Positions 16,541 through 24,136 of a stretch of DNA of 64,000 nucleotides are shown piece by piece. Within the stretch, counting starts at the first letter, position 1. Each line of letters opens with the position of its first letter. The position numbers and the translations under genes were made by a program. Source of the DNA: Methylobacterium nodulans ORS 2060. GTDB lineage: Bacteria > Pseudomonadota > Alphaproteobacteria > Rhizobiales > Beijerinckiaceae. A model generated the notes under the pieces. The model did not search any database. It was given only the letters and a program-made list of their open reading frames with translations, and was not told the origin of the DNA. Location of the stretch: the NCBI RefSeq assembly GCF_000022085.1, contig NC_011887.1, positions 394,071 to 458,070 on the forward strand. The letters are read 5' to 3'.

Positions 16541-16856
16541 CCACCAACTACCCGCCGCCGGTTCTCCGGCCGTGGATGAGCTTCCGGCAGCACAACCGCC
16601 TGCGGCCATCCATGCGGCCTGCCTGGCCGCGCTCGCGCTCGGGACACCGAAGATCCCGGAGCAGGACCGTGCCCTGCTCCTGGCAGTCGCGGCGGCTCCC
16701 CTCACCCTGAGCCTGCTCAGCGGCACACAGGAAAGCAGACCACTGCTGCGGCACGGGTTCCGTTGGGCACAACCGTAGTGTTTATAACCTGTTCGGTTTG
16801 CGTGTTTGGAAATCAAGCATGTTAAACCGGCTCACACCAGAGGCAATCAAGCGATG
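16541..16856. other. Gene-poor stretch
   Basis: A 68-residue plus-strand frame lies at 16572-16778 (LAALALGTPKIPEQDRALLL) but has no ribosome binding site. Nothing else seen. Confidence 0.3.
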
Positions 16857-17510
16857 TCACTCAATTAGGAGAAGGCCGCGTTTCTTGTCGCCATCCAGGG
16901 TGTCCATAGCCGAGTAAAGGCGCGGCCGCTCAATGAGCCATGGCTGGTAGTTGCGGTTCACATCCAGGACGAAAACGAGGTCCTCGGCCTCCATATAGCC
17001 GCCAACCGGCGAGTGGTGGCCCGCGCCTCCGCCGAAGATGGACGCGCGGCTGAAGTTGATGATGTAGCGACGCCCCGAGTCATTGGCGCGGCGCATGTGC
17101 TCACGGAACTCGTCAGCGCTAAGATCACGAAGAACGATGACCTTCCGCTTCGTATGCGTGCGCGCAACATCGGCCAATTGGTCGAGAGTCAATCCGAGCA
17201 CGCAGAACCCGGTCCAGCAACGCCCGGTACCCGCGAGAACAGCTGACTCGGTGTCCGCACGCTCGTTCAGCGAGCGGAAAGCGCTGGCGACACTCGCCGG
17301 CCCGCAGAGAGAGACGTTGGACTGCCAAACCAGGTCACGCCGGAAGCTTGCTGCAACGGGAAGCTGCCAGGCCCGATCAAGAAGCGGCCCGGAGCGCGTG
17401 ACCGCCGACTGGATGGCCTCTGGTGAAACCCGTGGTGAGATCGGCGCGAGCGCTATAGCTCCCGGGATGCCGAGAGCTAAGCAAGCAGTGGCGATGAGCT
17501 TGAGCTTCAT
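16857..17510 (-). CDS. Phytochelatin-synthase-like papain-fold protein, exported
   Basis: 217 aa from the ATG at 17510, where MKLKLIATACLALGIPGAIA forms a signal peptide. The catalytic triad is visible: Cys in SLCGPASVASAFRSL, His in GAGHHSPVGGYM and Asp in VFVLDVNRNYQPW. Bacterial members lack the C-terminal Cys-rich half of plant enzymes and mostly act as glutathione gamma-Glu-Cys hydrolases rather than phytochelatin makers (family knowledge). The predicted export would place it in the periplasm. Complete in length. A single gene; no metal-resistance neighbour except TerC further right. Confidence 0.9.
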   Translation of the reverse strand: MKLKLIATACLALGIPGAIALAPISPRVSPEAIQSAVTRSGPLLDRAWQLPVAASFRRDLVWQSNVSLCGPASVASAFRSLNERADTESAVLAGTGRCWTGFCVLGLTLDQLADVARTHTKRKVIVLRDLSADEFREHMRRANDSGRRYIINFSRASIFGGGAGHHSPVGGYMEAEDLVFVLDVNRNYQPWLIERPRLYSAMDTLDGDKKRGLLLIE

Positions 17511-17971
17511 GGCGGCTTCTCGCCAACCAGGGCACACGGCCGGATCACCAGCTTACATCGGGGGCGCAGTCGCGGCACCGGAGATTAGGACCGATTGGCG
17601 TCGTGTGCAGAACCCGACCGTGCTGCATTGCTTTCCACTTGCACCATCGGGGCCGTCCACACTTGTCGCAAACGTGAGCGCGTTCACGCGCCGTGAGGCA
17701 TACCCGCCCAGCTTGCCGCCCCCGTCCCAGAGCCGGCCCATGATCCGAACGTCCTCTCAACCAAGGATGCCTGACCAAGGACGCTTGGCTCGCCACGTCC
17801 GGCATGCGCGCCTTCATGATCAAGCACAACGCTGGCTCGCGGCGGGTGCTCTCGTTCGCTGGTCCCGTCCTCACCATGACACAGGACGTGACGAAGCTGG
17901 CGAAGGTGAAGCTTGAGGAGGCCCGCCAGCGGCCGATCGTGGCCGAGGAGTCCCCGACACTTCCGGCACTC
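17511..17971. other. Gene-poor stretch
   Basis: 460 bases between two minus-strand genes. Open frames exist on both strands but none has a ribosome binding site plus plausible protein sequence. Confidence 0.3.
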
Positions 17972-18172
17972 TCAATGCCCGCCAGCACGCCTACTACTGC
18001 CCTTGGTGGACGTCAGGTTGCATCGGATCGCGCGGATGATCTTGCGCGCGGCGATCACCTTGCCGTGGAGCAACTCCTCAGCCGCCCGGTGGAGTTCAGC
18101 CGCTTGATGACTCCAGTCCGCGATCGTCTCTTCGCCTTGCCTCTGCAGCTCGGCGAACGACGGAGGCTTCAT
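17972..18172 (-). CDS. Small helical protein, paralog of the one at 44994
   Basis: 66 aa. The sequence AELQRQGEETIADWSHQAAE then RAAEELLHGKVIAARK and RAIRC closely parallels the 66-aa protein at 44994-45194 (EVLRQVEETITEWNRQAAE, STEELLRVEVTAERK, RAIRC). Conservation between two distant copies, with changes spread along the length, supports a real protein. It is likely a coiled-coil or helical hairpin with a basic tail. Family unknown; probably carried by the same phage-like DNA as the 1-kb repeat. Confidence 0.55.
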   Translation of the reverse strand: MKPPSFAELQRQGEETIADWSHQAAELHRAAEELLHGKVIAARKIIRAIRCNLTSTKGSSRRAGGH

Positions 18173-18190
18173 GGCTCATTGACCTCAATT

Positions 18191-18322
18191 ATGAACGCGC
18201 GCATGTTCAGCGACGGCGCGACTAAGCTTGGCCCTGACACGACCGGCGTTGTCGAGGTGATCAAGCAGGACGCCACCGTCATGGCGCCCGACGAACCCGG
18301 ACCTGAGAAGTCTGTACTATGA
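18191..18322 (+). CDS. Possible small protein upstream of a membrane peptide, 43 aa
   Basis: Starts MNARMFSDGATKLGP and ends EPGPEKSVL. The frame extends further left to 17804 but opposes the 66-aa gene there. Its stop overlaps the ATG of the next small gene (ATGA), which suggests translational coupling. Weak evidence. Confidence 0.3.
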   Translation: MNARMFSDGATKLGPDTTGVVEVIKQDATVMAPDEPGPEKSVL

Positions 18323-18474
18323 TCGACACACTCTCGTGGCTGTTCGGCCGCGCGGACCACGCGGTCCTCTACCACGATGTCGGGCTGGCGCTGTTCGCCT
18401 TCGCCGTGGTCGGGTGGTGCGCCGAGCGCATCCTGGGGCGCCGCCAGACGCACGAACGCCCGGCGGAGGGGTAG
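18319..18474 (+). CDS. Single-pass membrane mini-protein, 51 aa
   Basis: Reads MIDTLSWLFGRADHAVLYHD, then VGLALFAFAVVGWCAERIL as one membrane helix, then a basic tail (GRRQTHERPAEG). Overlaps the upstream small frame by ATGA. Shape and coupling suggest a phage or toxin-like small membrane protein; no family recognised. Confidence 0.4.
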   Translation: MIDTLSWLFGRADHAVLYHDVGLALFAFAVVGWCAERILGRRQTHERPAEG

Positions 18475-18560
18475 GACCTTGCCGGGCGCTCGCTCGCCTG
18501 GAGACACATCATACGTGGGTGGCCAACCTTCATGGTAGGCGCCCTGTTCCAGTGCAGACA

Positions 18561-18595
18561 AAGAGAAGCCGGCGCGGGGGATGATCCGGCCGGCT
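18561..18595 (-). terminator. Candidate terminator after terC
   Basis: On the minus strand AGCCGG pairs with CCGGCT across a 17-base loop, followed by TCTCTTTG. It lies ~165 bases past the TerC stop. Confidence 0.5.
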
Positions 18596-18760
18596 CAGTG
18601 CGCCTGGCGACGAGTACCGAAGGGGCGCCGATACCGATCAGCTCAGTGCCGGACCTGCCGGCCGTTCCTGGCCTACGTAGTTCGCCGCCGCGCCGCGAAG
18701 CTTCCATTCAGGGGAGCGGACTCCAGTTGAACGTGGAGGAAAAACTCAGTGGCAGGTCAT

Positions 18761-19444
18761 CTATGATAGATCAATGCCGCTTCCGACAACGCTGCTGACC
18801 ACGGGCCAGACCTCGAGGAATCCGCGGTAGATCATATCGAGGGCCACGTACAGGATGATGGCCAGGCCGATATAGCCAATCCAGTGGTACTTCTGCAGCA
18901 GACGCGCGATGAAGCTGGCGGCGATCCCCATCAGGGCGATCGACAGGCCAAGGCCGAAGATGAGAGCGACCGGGTGCTCCCGTGCGGCCCCCGCCACGGC
19001 CAGCACGTTGTCGAGCGACATGGACACGTCCGCCACGACGATCTGCCAGGCAGCCTGACCGAAGGTCTTGCGCGGAGCATGTTCGGCGATCAGGCCGTCT
19101 TGGCCGAGATCACGATCTTCAAGAGCCTCATCGGCCTCAAGATCCTTCTCCACGTGGCCAGCCCGCGACTCGCGCCACATCTTCCAACAGACCCACAGCA
19201 ACAGGATGCCGCCGGCCAGGAGCAGGCCCACGATGGCAAGGAGCTGAGAGACCAGTCCTGCGAAGACGATGCGCAGAACCGTGGCCGCCGCGATCCCGAT
19301 CAGGATTGCCTTGTTCCGCTGCTCCCGCGGCAGGCCTGCCGCTGCCAGGCCGATCACGATCGCGTTGTCGCCGGCTAGGACCAAGTCGATCATGATGACC
19401 TCGAAGAGGGCCGACAGCGCTTCGGCAGTCAGAAGTTCACTCAT
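18761..19444 (-). CDS. TerC/YjbE-family integral membrane protein
   Basis: About 227 aa from the ATG at 19444 (MSELLTAEALSALFEV); the longer in-frame start at 19552 adds a polar leader. Roughly seven membrane segments with the two family signatures, DLVLAGDNAIVIGLAAAGLP and DVSMSLDNVLAVAGAA, each with Asp-Asn inside the membrane. A charged loop lies between them (ESRAGHVEKDLEADEALEDR). TerC-family proteins are implicated in metal (Mn) export and membrane stress. I looked for a yybP-ykoY Mn riboswitch upstream and did not find its conserved core. A possible 14-codon hydrophobic leader frame lies at 19610-19654. Confidence 0.9.
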   Translation of the reverse strand: MSELLTAEALSALFEVIMIDLVLAGDNAIVIGLAAAGLPREQRNKAILIGIAAATVLRIVFAGLVSQLLAIVGLLLAGGILLLWVCWKMWRESRAGHVEKDLEADEALEDRDLGQDGLIAEHAPRKTFGQAAWQIVVADVSMSLDNVLAVAGAAREHPVALIFGLGLSIALMGIAASFIARLLQKYHWIGYIGLAIILYVALDMIYRGFLEVWPVVSSVVGSGIDLS

Positions 19445-19892
19445 GACGAAAGCCCCGGGATAAGACGGCCGCGCTCGGAAATGTCGTGCACCATGTCTCA
19501 GGAGAACCTCGTGCTCGTCGGCAGCCGCACGGGTGCGGATCGAAAGATCCACGGGCGCGCTGGAGGCGACGTTTGCTCCTGAAGGCCCTGGAGACGGGCG
19601 GCATCGCGGTTACGCGATGACGATGAACAGGAGCCACACCGAGATGGTCGCCATACCCCGCCGGTGTCGCGTTCAGGGCGCGTGCGGGGCACGGAGCGGC
19701 TGACCACGCAGTCGGTGGCCGCGATCGTTCTTGTAGCTATGAAACACGATCTCGATTAGCGTGAGATTTACTTCAAGATCATAGACAAACTATGCTCGAT
19801 CTTTGAAAAACTACCGGACGGCTTCGACTCTGATGCGTCTCCGGAGCGCAGCAGCCATCCACTTTTTGAGCCCTGCACACACGTAGGCTGCT
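19445..19892. other. Leader and gene-free stretch upstream of terC
   Basis: Holds the terC leader. A tiny minus-strand frame (19610-19654, MATISVWLLFIVIA) is a possible leader peptide. The part 19740-19892 is AT-richer with no gene seen. Confidence 0.3.
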
Positions 19893-20096
19893 TCACAGCG
19901 TTGAACCCTTCCTGGCCTTCTCCTGCCTTACAAGGTCTTCAAGAAGTTTTTGGGCCATTACAACGTACTGTGACTTATCAACCGGCGCCGATTTTTTCCC
20001 ATATGATGTAGTAACCGTCATAACGCCACGATCAACCTTGAAGATGCCGGAATAAGTCCTCCCATCCATTTTGCAATGTACTGAATGACCAGACAT
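19893..20096 (-). CDS. Small hypothetical protein, 67 aa
   Basis: Starts MSGHSVHCKMDGRTYSGIFK and continues with a strand-rich stretch (VDRGVMTVTTSYGKKSAPVD) and a helical end (VVMAQKLLEDLVRQEKARKG). GGGAGGG lies seven bases before the ATG at 20096. Probably a small beta-barrel-like domain with a helix; no family recognised. Its GC content is lower than its neighbours, suggesting transfer. Confidence 0.6.
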   Translation of the reverse strand: MSGHSVHCKMDGRTYSGIFKVDRGVMTVTTSYGKKSAPVDKSQYVVMAQKLLEDLVRQEKARKGSTL

Positions 20097-20549
20097 GCGG
20101 GATCCCTCCCAGCTCCTAAAAATTACGCACCGAATGTGCAGCCCATGATAATGCGCTTCGCAAGTTTAGTCATCCTTGAAATGGAGGCTGCATATTTGTT
20201 CGGGGTGAACGCAATGTTTCGCCCTGCGAGCGACAATTATAAAGTCATAAGCTTGGCTGCTCACGCAGCGACATCGGATGCAGCTACGCTTATCGAAATG
20301 TTTAGTGATGCTCCTACCTGTCGGTGTCCAGGACCGCCATGACACGGTTTGCCCGCCGGGTCCGAACAATCGCAGGAGGGTACGGACGCGTTCTCGCGAG
20401 GGGGCGGGGGCCGGTGCGCCGGAGGGGGCACCGGTCCTCGTCTGCGGCGTGCCGGCGCGGCATCAGGGCAAGCGCGCGATCAATCCGAGTTGACTGGTCG
20501 GCCGGCGAGCTACTGGCGCGCGACGAGGAGCCGGGAGTAACATCGCGAT
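20097..20549. other. Gene-poor stretch with GC-rich hairpin repeat
   Basis: Around 20407-20450 lies a GC-rich inverted-repeat unit (GGGGGCCGGTGCGCCGGAG ... CACCGGTCC) that recurs, slightly changed, at 20610-20655 inside the 1-kb repeat. No gene is supported. Confidence 0.4.
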
Positions 20550-21556
20550 CGGTCGGCGCGGGTGTCTCCCCCGCACGTCCCCGCGCCGCCAGCGAGACTC
20601 CTCGCAAAGGGACGGGGGCCGGTCAGCCGGAGGGGGCCACCGGTCCTCGTCTGACACCTGCCCGTGGGCATCACCACGGACAGCCGATTGCGCCAGGAGC
20701 TCCGGTTCCTTCTCGCCGGGCTCGCCCATGTCGGAGCCTTCGGTGAAGCCAAACAGGGGCTCGCTGTCGAGCTCTTCGTCGCGGCCGCTGTTCTCTGCCG
20801 CGGTTCTCTCATCCTGAGCCAGGACCACGCTGTCGGGCGGCAGGATGAGGAATGCAGCAGCGGGTAGGAAAGGCAGAGAGTCACCGACAGCCGCCTCTCA
20901 CCGTCTAGCTGGTCGAGTTCCGAACCCAGACCGATTTTCGCCTTCGGCCAAGCTCGCCGCGTTCTTTGCCGCGGCGAGCCGCTCACAAGCCCGCACGCGC
21001 CGTCGGTGAAAGGTGCGCTCTTGCCAACCCTTCTCACGGCACCACTCCGCAATCGAGGCCTCCGCGTCCCCGCCGGCCGCCCGGATGCGCGCGTAAGTCG
21101 TCAGCGCCAGGAACTCGTCCTTGTCGGTCAGCACCGTGTGGGCAAACGCCAGAATGTCGAAGCTGGCGCTCGGCTGCTCCAGGTCGGTAGAGCGCAGCGC
21201 ATTGCCGGGCCTGGTGGCGACCGCGGATTCCCGCAGGAGCCGCATCGGGATGATGACCCACCGCTCGATGTCCTTGGCGGTCCACGCAGGGAGCGGATCA
21301 GCAGGCTCAGGGGGCTCTGCCACCTCGCTCGGCTCCTCGCCGCCTCTGCCGTTCGCTCCAGGGCTCCCCTGCAGGCTCACACTGCTTAGGGCTCCTCAGC
21401 GCGCCTTCGCCTGCGAACGGCCGCCGCTGCGCCCAGCTGCACCCTTGCGGCCCAGCCCAGAGTTCTTGGCCAGCTCGGAGCGTTGCGCCGCGTAGTTCGC
21501 CGCGACCATCGGATAATCGAGCGGAAGGCCCCACTTGGCCCGGTACCGCTCGGGCG
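20550..21556. repeat. ~1.0-kb direct repeat, copy 1
   Basis: Matches 45299-46305 at a constant offset of 24749 bases. The proteins encoded within are identical wherever compared. It carries a DUF6362-like gene and the 3' part of a mucR gene. Outside the repeat the flanks differ, except for a short partly similar stretch left of it (CGGCCGGCGAG). Confidence 0.85.
20898..21380 (-). CDS. DUF6362-like phage protein, copy 1
   Basis: 160 aa from a GTG at 21380 with GAGGAG nine bases upstream. An acidic, Pro-rich leader is followed by ERWVIIPMRLLRESA, then a helix-turn-helix-like end: YARIRAAGGDAEASIAEWC, GWQERTFHRRRVRACERL. Such proteins occur in early regions of alphaproteobacterial phages, where they resemble small DNA-binding regulators (my assignment to DUF6362 is by resemblance). 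It starts 15 bases after the stop of the MucR mosaic, so both share a transcript. Identical to the gene at 45647-46129. Confidence 0.6.
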   Translation of the reverse strand: MSLQGSPGANGRGGEEPSEVAEPPEPADPLPAWTAKDIERWVIIPMRLLRESAVATRPGNALRSTDLEQPSASFDILAFAHTVLTDKDEFLALTTYARIRAAGGDAEASIAEWCREKGWQERTFHRRRVRACERLAAAKNAASLAEGENRSGFGTRPARR

Positions 21557-21680
21557 ATGCGCCCCGCGCCCGATGGCGCGTGAGAAGCTTCTGTCTGCGA
21601 TCAAGCGCCTGCCGGTGCCGCTTGGCAGATGAAAGAATGGAGGTTGGCCTGGTCTCCAAAGTCATCGCGGGAGCGGTCAA
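21396..21680 (-). CDS. MucR/Ros-family mosaic regulator, 94 aa
   Basis: The C-terminal half (YRAKWGLPLDYPMVAANYAA, QRSELAKNSGLGRKG) is identical to the intact MucR at 46145-46597, because it lies in the 1-kb repeat. The N-terminal half differs: a basic helical stretch (SSAKRHRQALDRRQKLLTRH) replaces the zinc-finger half with its Cys pair. The join occurs at the conserved ERYR codons and matches the junction at 6150-6182. Whether the hybrid binds DNA is unknown; the loss of the zinc-binding Cys argues against normal function. Confidence 0.6.
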   Translation of the reverse strand: MTAPAMTLETRPTSILSSAKRHRQALDRRQKLLTRHRARGASPERYRAKWGLPLDYPMVAANYAAQRSELAKNSGLGRKGAAGRSGGRSQAKAR

Positions 21681-21909
21681 CGGCTTAGGTCCCGGTGTTA
21701 TGGTGCTGTCCGTACGGTTCCCGTGCCGTCGATAACGCTGTCAATCGCGCCCGAACAGATGGCTCGCCATGCTCGGCGCCGTGGTCGCCTACCGCGCGCC
21801 GAGCACCTGCGCATGACCGCCATGGTCAGCCTCGCCTCGCCCGAGACCGCGCATTACTCGACTCGAATATCTTCAGATGTCACTCACAAAAACAGCAGAT
21901 CAGGACTGA

Positions 21910-22785
21910 TCAGAGCTTCTTCTCGAAGAAACGATCCGGATAAGGATCATCATTAAAGCGGTCGATCTCCACCCAGCCTGACTGGCAATAGAGGCGTACA
22001 GCTTCGGGCAGTGCGCTATTGGTATCCAGACGAAGTGTCTTGATGGACAATGCGCGTGCAGTGTCTTCGGCGGCAGCCATCAGGCGTCGGGCGATTCCAA
22101 GGCCGCGTGCGCAGGATGACACCCAAAGCCTTTTGATCTCCGCGGTATCGCCCCCCGTCCCCTTCAGGCCGACACAGCCGAGCGGAAGACCATCCGATAG
22201 GGCGACAACAAACGTTCCTCGAGGGCGGATCATGTCGGCGGCGTCCGGATCGCGCGAGAGAGAAACGTCGAATCCCTTCGCGAACCGCTGCGCGAGTTCA
22301 GCGTAATATTCCTGGAGGCAGTAGCGCGCCGCATCGCTTCGCGGATCGACCTCATCCAATTTAATTCGGTCGCGCCCCAACGCGGAAGCGACGATATCCA
22401 TCGCGGACAGGAGCAATTCTTGATCAGGATGCTTGCTCAAGATGGATGAGGCTTGTGCATTTGAAAGATCCTCGTAGATCTGGAATTCGCGCTGGCCTGC
22501 GTCGGTGAGGATGGCCATACGACGACGTGCATCGTCGGGGTGTGGCTCGATCCTCACGAGACCTTCATCCTCCAATCTCCTGAGCAAACGGCTCATCAGG
22601 CCCGAGTCCAGCCGAAGACAATCACGGAGGTCGGCCACGTCCGACCGTCCCTGGCCGATCGCGTTCAACACCCGGGCCGCGCCGAGCGGACGGCCGCGAC
22701 CAAGGAACGAGGTGTCGAGCGCGCCGACCTCCAGGGTGACCGCGCGGCTAAAACGGCGAAATCGGGCAACGGGATCGAGCGGCAT
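21910..22785 (-). CDS. MarR-type HTH regulator fused to a GNAT acetyltransferase
   Basis: 291 aa. Residues ~1-140 form a MarR winged helix (VLNAIGQGRSDVADLRDCL, GLMSRLLRRLEDEGLVRIE, DDARRRMAILTDAG). Residues ~150-291 form a GNAT domain with the acetyl-CoA loop KRLWVSSCARGLGIARRLM and the C-terminal VRLYCQSGWVEIDRFND. This two-domain layout is a known bacterial family; the substrate is undetermined. No partner gene adjoins it. The ATG at 22785 is followed by a clean frame; upstream bases 22786-22830 contain TCTGACTTTAGTCAGA, a near-perfect palindrome straddling the start region that may be its own operator. Confidence 0.9.
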   Translation of the reverse strand: MPLDPVARFRRFSRAVTLEVGALDTSFLGRGRPLGAARVLNAIGQGRSDVADLRDCLRLDSGLMSRLLRRLEDEGLVRIEPHPDDARRRMAILTDAGQREFQIYEDLSNAQASSILSKHPDQELLLSAMDIVASALGRDRIKLDEVDPRSDAARYCLQEYYAELAQRFAKGFDVSLSRDPDAADMIRPRGTFVVALSDGLPLGCVGLKGTGGDTAEIKRLWVSSCARGLGIARRLMAAAEDTARALSIKTLRLDTNSALPEAVRLYCQSGWVEIDRFNDDPYPDRFFEKKL

Positions 22786-22787
22786 GG

Positions 22788-22806
22788 TATCTGACTTTAG
22801 TCAGAC
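22788..22806. promoter_or_regulatory. Palindrome just upstream of the MarR-GNAT start
   Basis: TCTGACT...AGTCAGA: GTATCTGACTTTAGTCAGAC holds an inverted TCTGACT/AGTCAGA pair with a two-base centre. Its position 5-20 bases before the start codon fits self-repression by a MarR regulator (inference). Confidence 0.6.
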
Positions 22807-23054
22807 AAAATGCAGTGTCAAAGGCTGTCAGCAGGCAGCGGCGCTCGTGGCCCAAAATTCCTTATCCTGGGAGACTCATCCTGCTCAGCGAAAACCGCTT
22901 CTGAAGCTGCGCGCTAAACCAAACCCGCATTCCGCCTGATGGTTGCTGGCGACGTGCTGAGAACCGACAGTCTGGCAGCGTCGTGGGAGCTGGCGTGCGG
23001 CGGCAGGAACAGCGTACAGCAAGGCCGCAGTACTGACCGAATGCTGAACGCTAA
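22807..23054. other. Gene-free stretch
   Basis: No credible gene or RNA seen between the MarR-GNAT operator and the dispersed repeat. Confidence 0.3.
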
Positions 23055-23150
23055 CTCGTGATCCAAAGCGGCCCCTCGCGGCTCGCGAGGCGAACGTCCG
23101 GTTGCAAGTATTTTTCGGACTTTTGATTTCCTGACACGGTTTCCGAAAAC
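23055..23150. repeat. Dispersed ~90-bp intergenic repeat, copy 1
   Basis: Shares with 26448-26531 the blocks CCAAAGCGGCCC, TCCGG..GCAAG and TTTGATTTCCTGACACGG followed by TTTCC. A shorter core recurs at 11299-11315. Non-coding. Confidence 0.6.
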
Positions 23151-23217
23151 AAGCGACCAATGGCTGGAGCCCCACGCGGGCCCCAGTCTGTGCCAAGGTG
23201 CAGTTCGAGGCGGATTA

Positions 23218-24120
23218 TTATCTTCGCTCGCCGGCATAATTGATGCAAGTATCCACAAACCTGCCTACCTCAGCCAGGGCTGCTCGACCTGCTGCAAGCT
23301 GTGGGTAGAAGAGGTGCCAGGCGTGGATCATCTCAGGCCAGATCCGGAGCGTGACGCTAACGTCCGCGCCTCCAGCCGCTCCTGCGAGGCGCACAGCGTC
23401 ATCGAGGAGTGTTTCAGAAGAGCCGACCTGGATCAGCATAGGGGGAAGGCCGCGTAGGTCAGCGTAAAGAGGCGAGATCAGGGGATCGTGCGGATCAGCG
23501 CTGTTCAGGTAGGCGCGCGCCAGTTCAGCAAGGTAGGGCTTCTGGATCAGTGGATCGACTGCCGCTTTGGTGATCAGGCTGTCACCGCTCAAGGTAAGGT
23601 CAACCCAGGGTGAGCTGAGCCACACGCACCCTGGCAAGGGCTCCCCAGCTTCGCGCAGACGGAGCAACGTCGCGAGGGCAAGACCCCCGCCTGCGCTCTC
23701 GCCGGATAGAACGATGCGACGGGGCGCAACCCCGCGCTCTATGACGAAGCGGTAGCCCGCGAGAGCGTCGTCGAGGGCAGCGGGAAACGGGTGCTCGGGT
23801 GTGAGACGATAATCGAGCGCGAGCGTGCGCGCCTGGGCCTCACGTCCGGCCTGCGCGACCACGTGGCGATGACTGTCGAGGGAGCCTGCCATGTAGCCCC
23901 CGCCGTGGAGGAAGATGAGGACGCGATTAGGGTCCGCACCCGGAGTGACGGTCCACTCAGCTGGGACGCCTCCTGCGTCGGCAGCGGTGACGCTCACGTC
24001 CGCGGGGAGCGCGTAGCGTCGGCCGAAGCTGTTCATCCGCTCCCGTCGTGCGGCGGGGTCCGTCGGCCGCGGCTGCGCGAGCAGAAGGTGCCGAATGGCA
24101 TCGATTTCGGAAACCGTCAT
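23218..24120 (-). CDS. Alpha/beta hydrolase, HSL-type carboxylesterase
   Basis: 300 aa, normal for the hormone-sensitive-lipase family. The oxyanion motif is FLHGGGYMAGS, the nucleophile elbow LSGESAGGGLAL, the acid lies in SSETLLDDAVRLAG and the His in EMIHAWHLF. No signal peptide, so it is cytoplasmic. It follows the aromatic hydroxylase gene by 16 bases on the same strand, so the pair may have acted together on an aromatic ester or a ring-cleavage intermediate (inference). Confidence 0.9.
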   Translation of the reverse strand: MTVSEIDAIRHLLLAQPRPTDPAARRERMNSFGRRYALPADVSVTAADAGGVPAEWTVTPGADPNRVLIFLHGGGYMAGSLDSHRHVVAQAGREAQARTLALDYRLTPEHPFPAALDDALAGYRFVIERGVAPRRIVLSGESAGGGLALATLLRLREAGEPLPGCVWLSSPWVDLTLSGDSLITKAAVDPLIQKPYLAELARAYLNSADPHDPLISPLYADLRGLPPMLIQVGSSETLLDDAVRLAGAAGGADVSVTLRIWPEMIHAWHLFYPQLAAGRAALAEVGRFVDTCINYAGERR

Positions 24121-24136
24121 CGCACTGCCTCGTCGC

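Noticed and set aside
19445..19740. Manganese (yybP-ykoY) riboswitch upstream of terC
   Set aside because: The conserved GGGGAGTAG-type core was not found.
20463..20828. Low-complexity minus-strand frame within the 1-kb repeat
   Set aside because: No ribosome binding site; the only start is a GTG in GC-rich DNA; no domain.
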